Source of the DNA: Pythium myriotylum
Lineage: Eukaryota > Oomycota > Peronosporomycetes > Pythiales > Pythiaceae
Direction of reading: 5' to 3'
Assembly: GCA_023091665.1 (NCBI GenBank)
Contig: JALJCQ010000011.1
Span: 806,001-870,000, forward strand
DNA: 64,000 nt
A program made the translations under genes and the position numbers. Of the stretch, positions 51,415-62,919 are shown piece by piece. Below the pieces are notes generated by a model, which did not search any database, was not told the origin of the DNA, and worked only from the letters and a program-made list of their open reading frames with translations. The number at the start of each line of letters is the position of its first letter. Position 1 is the stretch's first letter.

Positions 51415-54123
51415 CTACTGACCGACGACTAGCAGCTGCAGGTCACCGCGCACTTGGCGAGCTAATCGTGCAACATCGTCAGTGGCTTTGGAGGCATTAG
51501 CCGCGTCAAACGCATCGAGCCGTTGTGAAGCGTGAGAAATGTTATGAACAAACCATGGTTTTAGCGCCGTGGACTGAATAAGAGTCTGAACCGCTCTCAA
51601 CTTCTTGGCAACGCTCTCTGCAATGTCCGAGGTACTGTATTGCAGCAGTGAGTCGATGACACGACGACATACATCGTCCGACAATGCGACAGTCGATACC
51701 AAGTCATTCAGCAGGTCAGCCTCCAGCACGCGACCATCACCGGTGGGTGCGAAGTTGAGTAAACAATGGGTTGAGACCGCAACAGCATCATTCACCAAGT
51801 CAGATGGGAGTTCGCCCCGATGAATAGGCTTCACGGAACTGAAGCAGGCTGCGTGCAAAAGAATGAGTGTGTGGAGATCGATATGCTCGATAGTTGCCAA
51901 ATTGGTGACCTGGCGAGATAGTGCTGGGGTTAGGATTTTAGCGAGAGAGGCACCCAAGTTCATGGAGAGAAGAATACGGCAAACGTGTCGAGCGAGTTGG
52001 AGGTGCTCCTGTACGCGAGTTGGCGGCTCTGCATCTTGGGTGCGTCCCAAGATACCACTCATGAGGAAGCTGACGAAGTGGGCAAGATCCAGTACATCGC
52101 TTCGTTGGTAGAGAATGTCCATTAGAAAGCTCTTGGCATCAATGTGAACGCGGGCGCTTTTGCTGCAACTGGCGAGGGCACGCAGTAGTCCAACCGGATA
52201 GCTTGGCAAGTGATACACAAGCGAGACGAACTCAATTTGATCGGAGGCCGACAAGTCATGAAAGCGAAATTGAGTCGATGCGATGTCGGGTGGGGAGAGA
52301 TTGAAGAACTGTTCAAGGTTTCGCAATACATTATCTGCCGCACCACTCGCCGCAAGATCGGTCGGTAATTGCTTCATCACCGAGATCATCGTGAACAGGC
52401 ACTCACGACCAAGTGCGATATGATTGGCCTCAAGCTGCCCCATGAAGGTGCCAAAGCACGAGAGCCATTGCAGCACTAAACTCCACGACGGCCACCTTCG
52501 AAGGTCAGCGAGGCGGCTAATCACGAAACTTGAGCATGTCCGAAAGGTCATCGATCTCGGTGAGCATTTTGTATAAAGCTGTGTGAATTCTTTCAGTAGC
52601 TCCTCTCGTTGATCTGGGTGCTGCAAGGTCGCGAGCACAGATGACAGCACCTCAAGTAATCCTCGCACGATAATGTGAGTTCCTGAGAGTGAGCGCAGCT
52701 CGTCTGAGGCGGCGTACTTGGTCAGCGCCGACACGACGAACTGGATAACGATTGGCTCCAAGTCAGACGACGCTGGACCACGAGAGATCTGTGGAACCTT
52801 GAGCACTACACAGGCAAACTTGGCAATTGCTACGTTGATTCCGTACCACCGCGACAAGTAAACATCACTCCCAGCAGTGAGATTGTGTGCAGGGAACATG
52901 GGGAACTTGGCCAGGAACTGCTCTTGAATCTTTCGAGCTGTCTTGGACAGCTCGTCGTTCGGACTTTCGACGATGTGACACACGTTGGCCGACAGAATGA
53001 CAGTTGTGCACTCGACGATACGTTGCATGTTATCTGTGTACTCCTCCGATAGGGTGTCAACTGTCTCGCTTTCCGCGCATTCCAGCCAGAGATCCAGGAG
53101 CGGTTTGAGAAGGGATCGTGATTTCTCTTGCCAGAAACCCGCACTGCGAAGTCTCTCGGATTGGTTCCCCTCGACAACTGTAGGTGTCGAGTAGAGAAGC
53201 AGGGTTGCTGTTGCTGAAACTGGAGCCATACGATGAACATTACGAACAGCGACATGCCCTTTGCTTCGGGCAGCAATAGTTAGCTCATCGTCTGAGAAAT
53301 CGATCGAGTGAAGCAACTTGTGGAGTACACTAAGCGCCGAAAATCGCAGAGACAGCGCCCCAGCATTGGCCGGATTCTTTTTCAAAGACGGGCGATTGCC
53401 GCTACCCTGCTGCCCTCCTTGCTGCTTCTTCGATTTAGTGCCGGTGCCGTTGCCTCCAGCGTTGAGTACGTCGTATTGGTTGGTGATCTTAATACCCTGG
53501 GTCTGTGCTGCGGCGATCAAATCGCGGAAGTTTTCAATTAAACGACCAAGTTGCTCAAGACCGGCGTCCATGCTGATGAGTTCCGGCGCGACTTCGAGCA
53601 ACGCACTGATCGCGCGCAGTGTGTCCTGGCGGATGCCAACTTGTAAGTGGGTCAAGCCACTGCAGAAGTACATTGCAATGAGCTTGGCGAAAGGTTTGAG
53701 TGACCGGCCTTCGAGCATGACTGCGATGAGCACTTTCCACGTCTGCACGGCAGCCTCGCGCACGATGGCCTCTTCGTCAACGAAGGTTCGTAGAAACCGC
53801 TCCAGTACGATCGCAACGTTGGCAAGCACGTTATCCGGGTGCAGCTGCGCGAGCTCTTTCAGACCTTGCAGCGCGCGCTGGCGCATGTGCGCATTGTAGT
53901 GACCGATGTTGGCGATGAGGTCCTGCAGCGAGAGGTGGCGATGGGTGACCACGTCTCCCTTATCCTGGAGGTTGCTCTGCTCGAGCATGTTGATGCGCCG
54001 CGAGGAGATTGCGACCGACGTGACATTGGCAGCCTGCGGGGCCTTGCGGCCGACCTTGCGCTTCGGACGCTTGAAGTCCCCGGGCTTCTTCTTGCTGCTC
54101 GGCGTCTTGGTCGGCTTCCCCAT
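51415..54123 (-). CDS. IPI1: IPI1/TEX10-type pre-rRNA processing protein
   Basis: 902 aa, single exon. IPI1 (TEX10 in animals) belongs to the Rix1/PELP1 complex that matures pre-60S ribosomal particles in the nucleolus/nucleoplasm. Seen: the family N-terminus DFKRPKRKVGRKAPQAANVTS, then SLQDLIANIGHYNAHMRQRALQGLKEL and ARM/HEAT-like helices (VREAAVQTWKVL, LTHLQVGIRQDTLRAI) to about residue 210. A Gly/Gln-rich linker comes next (about 225-250) and then a long helical solenoid. The length is close to animal TEX10 (about 930) rather than yeast Ipi1 (about 330). Divergent from PIN1, about 240 bp between starts. Confidence 0.9.
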   Translation of the reverse strand: MGKPTKTPSSKKKPGDFKRPKRKVGRKAPQAANVTSVAISSRRINMLEQSNLQDKGDVVTHRHLSLQDLIANIGHYNAHMRQRALQGLKELAQLHPDNVLANVAIVLERFLRTFVDEEAIVREAAVQTWKVLIAVMLEGRSLKPFAKLIAMYFCSGLTHLQVGIRQDTLRAISALLEVAPELISMDAGLEQLGRLIENFRDLIAAAQTQGIKITNQYDVLNAGGNGTGTKSKKQQGGQQGSGNRPSLKKNPANAGALSLRFSALSVLHKLLHSIDFSDDELTIAARSKGHVAVRNVHRMAPVSATATLLLYSTPTVVEGNQSERLRSAGFWQEKSRSLLKPLLDLWLECAESETVDTLSEEYTDNMQRIVECTTVILSANVCHIVESPNDELSKTARKIQEQFLAKFPMFPAHNLTAGSDVYLSRWYGINVAIAKFACVVLKVPQISRGPASSDLEPIVIQFVVSALTKYAASDELRSLSGTHIIVRGLLEVLSSVLATLQHPDQREELLKEFTQLYTKCSPRSMTFRTCSSFVISRLADLRRWPSWSLVLQWLSCFGTFMGQLEANHIALGRECLFTMISVMKQLPTDLAASGAADNVLRNLEQFFNLSPPDIASTQFRFHDLSASDQIEFVSLVYHLPSYPVGLLRALASCSKSARVHIDAKSFLMDILYQRSDVLDLAHFVSFLMSGILGRTQDAEPPTRVQEHLQLARHVCRILLSMNLGASLAKILTPALSRQVTNLATIEHIDLHTLILLHAACFSSVKPIHRGELPSDLVNDAVAVSTHCLLNFAPTGDGRVLEADLLNDLVSTVALSDDVCRRVIDSLLQYSTSDIAESVAKKLRAVQTLIQSTALKPWFVHNISHASQRLDAFDAANASKATDDVARLARQVRGDLQLLVVGQ

Positions 54124-54366
54124 GCTGCTCGCCCGCCTGTCTTGGTGGTCTCGAGAGCTCTTGAAGCTCTCGACGTCACGCCAGTGCTTTAGTGCTGTTT
54201 CATTGGCGGAATTAAAATGATACTATCTATTGATTGGTTGATAAAGAGACAGTACCAATGCCAACCGGTAGGTGGTCGGTATGTGCGTCTGCTGTTTCAT
54301 GTGTGACTGGGGAAGTCGGTTGGGGCGATCAAACTGGCAGTATTGGACACCTTCGGAGTCGCCGCG

Positions 54367-55135
54367 ATGAGCAAGACGGACCCTAAGGAGCTGCCCAAGG
54401 GCTGGAAGGAGGTGGAGAGCAAGAGCCGCCCGGGCCAGAAGTACTTTCTCCACGTCAAGACGGGCGAGAAGACGTGGAAGCTCTCGCACGTCCACGCCAA
54501 AGAGCGCGAGCTTCGGCACAAGGCGTCGAGCCACGGCAAGGAGAAGGACAAGAAGACCAAGGGCAGCGGCGAGACCGTCCACGTGAGCAAACCACAGTCG
54601 ATATACGGCACAGGGAGCTGTCGAGTTCTGAGAATTGGGGCGTGGTGATGTAGGCTCTCCACATTCTGGTCAAGCACTCTGGCTCGCGCCGGCCTTCGTC
54701 ATGGCGACAGGAGAATATCACGAGAAGTAAAGCCGTTGCGATCGCCAAAGTTGAAGGCATCCGCGACAAGTTGGTCGCGCGAATGAAGGAGCAGCCTGAT
54801 GTACGTTGTGCTTACCAAAATGCTTCCTGGGGGTGGAGATGTGATGTGGCTTTTGGTTCTCACGCAGCGAAAGGAAGCGCTACGCGAGCTCTTCGAAGAA
54901 ATCGCGAAAGAGGAAAGCGACTGTAGCAGGTGTGATTGATGCGGAGTACTTGTTCCAGCTGGGAGACTGATATGTTTGGACACGTAGTGCCAAGCGCGGC
55001 GGTGACCTCGGTCCGTTCGGACGCAACAAGATGACACCGCCGTTTGAGAAGGCATCGTTCGCGCTGAAGGTGGGCGAGCTGAGCGATCTCGTGGAGAGCG
55101 ATAGTGGCATCCACGTCATCCTGCGCGTCGCATAA
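54367..55135 (+). CDS. PIN1: Pin1-type peptidyl-prolyl cis-trans isomerase
   Basis: Model join(54367..54582, 54654..54800, 54868..54929, 54988..55135), 190 aa. Isomerises phospho-Ser/Thr-Pro bonds, acting in the nucleus and cytoplasm on cell-cycle and transcription proteins. A WW domain lies at about 9-37 ([19 protein letters not shown]), followed by a Lys-rich linker. The parvulin domain runs from about 73 to the end, with HILVKH (His 75), the phosphate-binding pair Arg 84-Arg 85, catalytic Cys 140 in [12 protein letters not shown], and His 184 in GIHVILR. All key residues are present. The linker is longer than in human PIN1 (163 aa), more like plant and fungal variation. Confidence 0.95.
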
Positions 55136-55312
55136 CGTTGGCGCCGTGGAGTGGTGTAGCTCCCTTCTCTATTTGAGGAGACTGTTGACCCCACACTGTG
55201 GCGGACGGAGACAGAAGAGCGGCGGCTACACGGTTGTAGCGATCGCAAATCAGGAAAAATATCCAATCTATTGATCTAAGAAGACAAGGGTTGATGGGCC
55301 GCTTCGGCTCAT

Positions 55313-57241
55313 CTAGAGTTCAAACACCTTGGCGAACGTGTCATCGTCAGTGAAGAGTGCTGTGCAGGGAGTGAAGGCCAGCGGCACTTTGCCCTTGGCT
55401 TTGCGCTTGAGCTGGGCGTCAAAGATCGACTTGTATGTGATGTCCATCGACTCATCGAGGTCAAGGAACTGTGACCGCAGTTTCTCCTCGAAGAGCTTGG
55501 CCTTGCCGGCTACCTCAGCATTGTAGTGGTTGCGCATGGTGTAGATCTCCCACAGCGAGCTCTGAAGGGCATTACTCTTCTGTGGGTCGACTTCCTCGCT
55601 CACGTACGGATCGTGACCATCTTTTAACGCGATTGCGACAGTTTCCCTCGCGAGCTTCTTTGCAGCAGCATCAACGCTGTTTGTGCTAGAAAGTTCTTCG
55701 CGGCGCATCTTGGCGGATTCCGCCGCGGTAATTGCGCCAGTGCGATGGATGAGCTGAAGACACTCCTTGTGGCGAAGAACCAGGTTGTATACAAGCGGGA
55801 TAATGAAGAGAATGGCACCGGGCTCAGCTGTGAGAGACATTCGTGAGAGGCGCTTCGCATACGCGGCAATCATGTACGCAGGCAGATGGGATGACGATAA
55901 GAACAACTCAAGCAACCCGAAGAACCGGAAGCTATCCAAACAGAGTCATCAGCGTGGTTCAAAACAAGATGAGACGTAATGATGAAGGGCGTACCGTTGT
56001 TTTGCACTGAGCAGGGTTGGGTCGTTTAGCAGCAAGTACAGCTTGTTGTAGAAGTCCGGATAATCGAAGTTGTAGTCAGTGATGAGGATAAAGAGGCCAT
56101 TGAGTGCCAAGAGACTAGTAACTCCGCCGATGCTGTACGAGTCCGTCAGAAAGTCGGAGAGAAGCAACGGGTTCTCTAGATGAGGCATGATTTCAAAGGG
56201 GAGCTGCGTGAGGATCTTGGTGTACGCCGGATGGGGCAATCGATGGCGGAGAAGCGCAACCCAGCACATGCTGAACACGTGGCGGTGCTGTTTCAAGCTG
56301 TGGATGCCGCCCTTCACATCCTTTTTCTCGTCTTGCGCCTTGCGCTTCATTCCGACAACCGCCGAAGACTCTTCATCCTTCTCCTCGTCTTCATCTGATT
56401 CGTCTTCCTTTTCAGTTGGCTTGACTTCCACGAGGAAGGTATTGATATCATCGACCGACTCGGGCATCTTGACCATGTTGAGCAGTCGCAGCGCGTTAGA
56501 GATAAACGTAAAATCATCGGTGGGCTCCTTCTTCGCCTCCAACTCGGAGTCAAGGATCTGCGTCAGGTTGCGAAGCTGGTCGTAGAGCGTATCGTTAATG
56601 CGCCGTGTGTCAGCTTAGCGAGATGACGACCATCCTTACCATATAGTATTGAACGTCGACATAAGCACTCACGAACTCGCCTTTGAACACGCTCGCGAGT
56701 TCCCCCTTGAGCTTTGGGTTGGCCATCAGCTGCTGGATGACGCGCATGAACGTCTCGTTGCCAAACGCCGCCGAATCGTTGCCACGAAGCTCGCCTTCTC
56801 GGGAGACGAACTCCATCAATGTGCGTAGCGCGTTGATTAGCACGTTATCGTCCTGTCCGTTAAGCAGCCAGTCGACCATCTCTTTGATGAAGGAGATATA
56901 AACGCCCCAGAGCCACTTCCGAAACGTGACGACTGCGTCATCGGGTTTCGGCTTCTTTGCGTCGGTCGTGACCCCTGCGTTCGCCTTGAGGTCGCCTTTC
57001 TCGGCGAAGAACACGAGCACACGGCGCATCGACTGCATCGCCGCCTGCGCTACAGCCTTGTCTTTGTGTTTGAGCGCCTTGGCGATCTTCGGCAGCTCTG
57101 CTCCGCAGCCGCAGCAACGTGAGAGACAAATCCAACACGGAGAATCGCGATGCCACGCGCGCAGGACTCACCGTTGATCTGCTTCACATCCTCTTTGATT
57201 CGGACTTCGAGCTGCTTGATCTCCGCCGTCGTGGTCGCCAT
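55313..57241 (-). CDS. NOC4: Nucleolar complex protein 4 (CBF/Mak21 family)
   Basis: Model complement(join(55313..55931, 55995..56575, 56640..57097, 57172..57241)), 575 aa, introns of 63-74 bp. NOC4 with NOP14 acts in 40S (small subunit) maturation and export. The C-terminal half carries the CBF domain: FSMCWVALLRHRLPHPAY, LPFEIMPHLENPLLLSDFLTD, GLFILITDYNFDYPDFYNKLY, then RFFGLLELFLSSSHLPAYM and YAKRLSRMSL. The N-terminal half is helical with a short acidic stretch (EKEDESDEDEEKDEES). The intron ending GACCAG at 56576 is needed for the frame. Convergent with PIN1. Confidence 0.93.
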
Positions 57242-57528
57242 GGTCGTGCCAAGAGATTGATTGAGCTGCTCGTCGATGGCGGGCCAACCGTGAAAAGCCG
57301 TCGATGAGTCCACTTTTTGACCAATCAATTCTTCGCTTCGATTATCCAAATTTATCCGAACATTTCACCGTGAAGTTGTCTATTCAACGGCTATTCTGTA
57401 TTGCGGTTCCAAAACTTGGTCTATTCCCGTCCAGGGCAAGAGAGTACTTCCCGACGCACAGTCAAAACCCACACCAGGAGGGGAGAACGTGGGAGGCGAA
57501 AAGCGAGGGAATCTCTCGCCGCGTCGCG

Positions 57529-59371
57529 ATGGATGCCGGCGAGGAGCGCGAGCATGGCGACAACGAGTACCTGCGCTTCCTGCGCGGACTGCGCGGCGGC
57601 GACGACGCGGCCAATCTCCGTACGTGGGCGGCGCGAGCGCCGGCGCGGAAGGCCGCGAGATTTGGCTCACTCCGCGGTGCCCTTTGTAGATGATTTGACG
57701 AGCGCGCAGCCCGGCGAGCTCGACTTCCGGACGCCCTTTCAAGTCAGCGACGCACTGCCCGACCTCGAAGGCGACCTGCCGCACGTGGCGCCCGCCGACA
57801 GCGCGGAACTCGCGCAAATGCTGCTCGCGCACGCAGACCAAGACAAGTCGGACGACGACGGCGAAGAGTCTACCTCGGACGGCGCCGGGAACGAGCGCAT
57901 GATGGGCGAGGCGAGCGAGGCAGGGCGCGGTGGCGCAGAAGGAACGAGCGACGCAATGTCAGATGAGGAGGACGTCGATGTCACCGCAGCGTTGCACTTG
58001 CATGCTGTCGCGCAGATACACGCCAACTCGGGCGAGTTTGCGAATGACGCTTCCACATCCAACCAGGCTGTCGCTATAGCGACGCAGGTCGTGAATCGTT
58101 TGAACCGATGCCGGTACTATAGCAAGAAACGCGTGCGCTGCTCACGGCAGTCGGTCGGCGTTGACGGTCGTTGCACGATTCACAAAGTGAGCCAGTTTTG
58201 TAAGGAGCCCAACTGTACCAAGTTCAACCAAGGAAATGGCTTTTGTATCCGCCACGGAGGAGGGAAGAAGTGCAAGATTGAAGGCTGTGACAAACTCGTA
58301 CAAGGATACGGCTTATGCTCCGGCCACGGCGGGAAGCCCTTGTGTGCAGTGGAAGGTTGCGAGCGCAAACGCATGGAAGGCGGGTTTTGTAAGGGTCATG
58401 GCGGTGGTCGTTACTGTCAGGAGACTGGCTGTAAGAAGCGAGATATCGGTGGGGGGTTTTGCATAGCTCACGGTGGTGGCAAAAAGTGTCGGGCAGCAGA
58501 CTGCGCGAAGGTGGACCGTGGAGGGGGATTCTGTAAGCGCCATGGCGGCGGTAAACGCTGTGAAGTGGAAAAGTGTCGAAACTGGGCGATCTTCGGCGGT
58601 CTGTGCGAGGTTCATAAGGGCCCTGGGAAGCGTTGCAAGACTTCTGGGTGTGCCAAATACGATCTCGGCGGTGGCCATTGCATTGCCCATGGTGGTGGAC
58701 GCAAATGCATTGTAGAGGGTTGCACGAAGAACCGCCAGGTCAATAAGCTGTGTCGAGGGCACGGAGGCAAGTTGCGTTGCAAGGTCGAAGGCTGTGAAAG
58801 CCACGCGCAAAGCAACCGGTTATGTAAACGCCACGGAGGCGGCAAACACTGTATCTTCGTTGGATGCACCAACATGGAAAAAGGAGGCGGCTTTTGCATC
58901 CGCCATGGGGGTGGCACCAAATGTCGAATGGAAGGTTGTGGTGCGGTTGATCGAGGTGGTGGTCACTGTAAGGCTCATGGTGGCGGCCGCAAATGTGCAG
59001 CCCTGCAGTGCAAGAAATGGGTGCTTGGGGGTGGTTACTGTGCCGATCACGCGGATGGCGATGCAGACCGACGACGAGACGAGAACCCACGATCTATGAC
59101 CGCCGCTGAGATGGCTCTACATCTTCAGGCTACCCATCAGCACGCAGATGGATTGGCGGCTGCAGTAGCCGCTTCGGACGCCGACGCAGTATCACCCAAC
59201 CAAACACAAACCATCAACGCTGCAGTGGCCGCCGCCGCTGCTAGTCATAATAACGAGATGACGCGAATGGCGGCGGCGGCGGCGGCCTCTGAGATTGCTC
59301 GTCATTCGGACGAGATGGCTCGTTTAGCCTCAACGGTGTCGTATCTGAGCGGTGATGGCATCACGCTATGA
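57529..59371 (+). CDS. WRKY19-type zinc-knuckle repeat protein
   Basis: Model join(57529..57619, 57690..59371), 590 aa, 70-bp intron. The N-terminal 170 residues are acidic (DQDKSDDDGEE, DEEDVDVTAAL). Residues about 171-485 contain one degenerate and twelve regular knuckles with the pattern C-x4-C-x8-10-C-x2-H-GGG, for example KKCKIEGCDKL..GLCSGHGG. This is the repeat found in plant WRKY19-like and many oomycete/algal proteins; there is no WRKY DNA-binding domain here. The C-terminal 100 residues are Ala/His-rich. Nucleic-acid or protein binding through zinc is inferred from the family; target unknown. Confidence 0.88.
58109..59060 (+). repeat. Coding tandem repeat, about 72-75 bp period, 12-13 units
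   Basis: The zinc-knuckle array of the 57529 gene seen as DNA: repeated CACGG(A/C)GG(A/C/T)GG blocks (HGGG) every 72-75 bp. Units differ at many synonymous and some spacer positions, so it is an old array rather than a recent expansion. Confidence 0.85.
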
Positions 59372-59570
59372 GATCATCTGGACTGTAAATATCATCTGCG
59401 TACGTGCACATCTTCCAAATGTGCGTTCTATCGAGACCCACCGGGACTGGTTAACCGAAATAATTCATTGAAGAATACGATTCTTCTAACACCCCCGCGG
59501 TAGTGTCGACGGAATTGGCACTAACTCTTCTTCGTTCGTTGAGGCAGAACCAGAACGCGGCGTGACCAAC
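59372..59570. other. Intergenic region between the zinc-knuckle and KICS2-like genes
   Basis: About 200 bp, same-strand genes. Nothing recognised. Confidence 0.5.
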
Positions 59571-62500
59571 ATGGCGAGCATACAGCATCTGCGACCGTCG
59601 GTCGTGGCCAACACGACGCCTCCCGAGCCGCCCACGTCGCGCCCGCTCTCCTCACGCGCTGCGGCCTACACGCGCCACCAGCTCCAGGCGACGCGCGCGG
59701 AACTGTCGGGCGGGGCGGCAGCGAGAGCCTCGCGAACACCCAGTGTCACACGTCCCTCTCGAGCAGCTCCGCACTCAGCCGACCAGATCGCGCTTTCCAG
59801 CAGCTTTAACAGTGCGAGCAACATGCGCGGCATGCACCACTCGAACCACGGCGAGTACACGTCGAAACCGAACAATGGCAACACTGCAGCGGCGCCGGCC
59901 GTGCACTTGGGCCGCCTCCAGAGCGTGCAGAGCCAGCCGTTGCCAAAGACTCCGGGCACGCCCGGCATGACGAGAGCGCGAATGCTCATTGGCAGCAACG
60001 GCGTGATGCGACCGATGGCGACGCCGGCGACGATGGGCTCGAGTATTTCGCTGACAACATCTCCGACGCGCGGAACCTACTCGATGGCGACTGCGTCGGC
60101 GGCTGCAGCCACTCTGCCTGCAGATGACGTGCTGTGCAAAATCTTTGGTAGCTGCTTGCCAACGGTATTCGAGTCGTTGGCGAAGTTCCAGTACCAGCAA
60201 GCGACCCATGCGCTTGTCGCGTTCGGAGAAGAAATCGAGAATGACGAATCCGGGGCAAGGGACGTGCGCCTGGAATGGAGAAGCTGGGATGCTTTCACTG
60301 TTATGGTGCGGCTTACTGCATCCTGTGAGAGTTCGTATCACCTGATGCGGTATCTTGAACCGGACATGCTTCACAAGGAAGCCCTGGACCAGCTCTATAA
60401 CAAGCTCGTTGTGCTGTTAAATCACCTTGTTGATGAGGTCCAACCCGTTCTCAAGCGTGCACAACAGCGAAGCATCCGAGCCGAAAAAAAGAACACTCCT
60501 GTGTCTGGTCGTCGATCGAGTGAGGAAATCCATAGCGTCACGAGTGAGGAAGCACTGCAATCTGAACTCGACCGGCTCACCTTGGACGATCTCGAATACT
60601 ACCACGGACTGCTTTTCCAGGCGTCCGAATTTTTCGCGGTAAGCATTGAGTTGGTAAGTCTTCTTTGACAGGCTATTTACGCTATTTGACAGCTTCGCGT
60701 TTCGATGGTCGAACTGTATCGGGGTCTCGCAACTCAGCCGCCACCACACAAGTATTCTGGGGTGAGTGTTTGAAGCGCAAAGAAATTGTTATGGTATTGC
60801 TGACGTGGTCATACTAGATGGCCAAGACACTGGACAGAATGATCAAGCGGTATGCGCAGTTCGAGCATCCACTCCTCGCAGTACTCAAGCAGTCAGCGAT
60901 TGAGGAGTTACGTACCGTTAAAGCCGCTTTTGAGAGTGAGATCGCAATGGCGCAGTACGACTTCACCAAGTCGATGGTTGCACTCCACCGTTTCAAGGTC
61001 TCTCTGCGACTGTGGAGTGACCATATTGACAGTGTAAGCGAATACCCACTATTCGACGAGAGTGATGAGGATGACGACTACATGCTGTCGGGGTCGACTT
61101 ATTCGAATAACAACTCTGCAGACTCGTCAACGTTTCAGATTCAGCACCACGTGGGAGCCTCGCTTTTGAATACGGATAGCATGTATAGTGGATACGATGT
61201 CCCACCCCCTCCTACGGGCTCCTTGCCTCGTCCCCAACGAGAATCCAGCTTTCGCCGTAAAAGTTTTACATCAGGACTCGCATCTGCGTCCGAGATGGCA
61301 GCGTTTGCAGCTGCCTCAGAGCAAGCAATCGCTGCCGCTGCCGCGGAGGCATCCACGCCCACAGAGCCACAAAGGTAAGTGGCAAACGCTGCGCCACCGC
61401 ACTTCGTCGCTATCAATAATGACTTTGGATCATGAACAGCACATTTTCGCGTCTAATAGCTCAGCGAGGATCTCTTCTCAAACGCGGACTGTCAGTTGCT
61501 AGTCTTCGATCAAAGATCCAGACTCCATCGACGTCCTTACCGCCAGCGACTCCCACGAACACGCTGGAGCGTGCGATTTTGGGGACAACTCCATCGGTCG
61601 TGAATGGAGCCGGGGTATCCAGCAGTTTACTAACACCTGTTGGAAACGGATTGAGCTCTGTTGGTGCGGGTGGCACGAGTGGTTTTAACACGACGAACTC
61701 CCATACTCTTGCAGCTGAGATGATGGCGTCGGCCGTTGCGAAGCAAGAACGAGAAGACGGATACGCCCTCCCTGTGTATCAGTGGTCCAAGCGCTTCTAC
61801 CGTAGCCTCGTAGCCAAGTTCACACTGTACTTTCATCGATGGCTCGAGCCGTTTGAGAGTCGAGGTGATGCACTCTCGCCTTATGACCTGACACGGTTCA
61901 TTCGCAGCCCAGTCGGGATCTCATACCTCCAACTTATTGATGTGCTTCTAGCCAAAGGATGTGAGTCCCATAAAATTGTAGGCATTGTGACACTCAATAC
62001 TAATATCGTCTGGCTTGTAATTGTAGCACATCGAACAGAAGATGGGTTTGCCTCAATCATGCTCATCCTGGAGACGGAGAAGCTGGACAATAAAGGCGCC
62101 AAATTCTATGCGAATGGCTATCTCTGTCCAGGCTTCAGCCACAGGGAAACAGTTGGAATGGAGGTCCCAACGACGAAGAAAATGGGCTACGCAGCCAAGG
62201 CAGCAAGCCGCTCAGGCCTGGTGCGTCCCGCACCATCGACCGGTGGCACGACAGCACCGCTCTCCTCCTCATCCAGCGGCGGTTCCAGCCAGAGCCATAG
62301 TCTGTTCAATTTAAATGTTGACCCCGAAGCGGAGGACGAAGAAAATGGTGATTTTGCACCCCTCTGGGGATTGCGCGGTTGGCCCGCGGTGTTTTGCTAT
62401 CCCCAGCAAGAGGCGCCCCTGCATCACTGGCCGAATATTATCAGTTTGATCATGGATAACCGGCATGTGCTTGAAATTCAAAGCGGGCGAGGACCATTTG

Positions 62501-62758
62501 TACACACGGAGCGACGACTAAAAGCAAGCTACTACATCATGAGTGTTGACCCAGCAGTATATTTGGTCTTGCTGCTAGAAGGCAAACGGCGACCTAGTGA
62601 AAAGACAGCACAAGTGAGTGGACTTCGATCGAGAACTCCGTCGGTGTGAGACTGACAGAGTTTGTTGTGGCTAGGACTTCATGCAGACTATGGCAGAAAA
62701 TCTGCAACACATCGGGGTATATAGACGAGGAGGCACGGCTTCTGTGACGAAGTGCTGA
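59571..62758 (+). CDS. KICS2: KICSTOR subunit 2 (C12orf66)-like protein
   Basis: Model join(59571..60638, 60693..60761, 60818..61374, 61440..61960, 62027..62613, 62675..62758), 961 aa. In animals KICS2 is part of KICSTOR, which tethers GATOR1 to lysosomes and restrains TORC1 in amino-acid shortage. Matches by eye: helical pattern IKRYAQFEHPLLAVLK...VALHRFKVSLRLW, YRSLVAKFTLYFHRWL, and WPAVFCYP...LHHWPNIISLI (His 872-Trp-Pro-Asn), then ASYYIMSVDPAVYLVLLLE. The N-terminal 185 residues and an Ala/Ser-rich insert (about 520-625) are extra. The first donor is GCG|GTAAGC, since the next GT would leave a 39-bp intron. The 66-bp intron 61961-62026 is in frame and could be retained. Confidence 0.82.
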
Positions 62759-62919
62759 GTTGAGATGATATAATTTGAGTTCAGGCCAAGAGACCTTAAA
62801 TACTAATGTGCAAACGTTCTATTGCTACAAATCCTAAAACTTGCGGCGAGGCAACGAATTAGACCCCACCCTCGTGTTCTACTTGAACTCATCGACGCGA
62901 TAACGAATACTGTGTCTGA

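Noticed and set aside
57298..57528. Plus-strand open frame starting upstream of the zinc-knuckle gene
   Set aside because: The frame at 57401 reaches the knuckle exon only by reading through a good GTACGT...TGTAG intron. The ATG at 57529 with that intron removed gives a cleaner acidic N-terminus.
58109..59060. CRISPR-like regular repeat
   Set aside because: The 72-75 bp periodicity is a coding zinc-knuckle array in one open frame, with units diverging at silent sites, in a eukaryotic context.
60639..60653. Later donor (GTAAGT at 60654) for the first KICS2-like intron
   Set aside because: It would leave a 39-bp intron, below every other intron in the window, and insert five residues where the family alignment has none.
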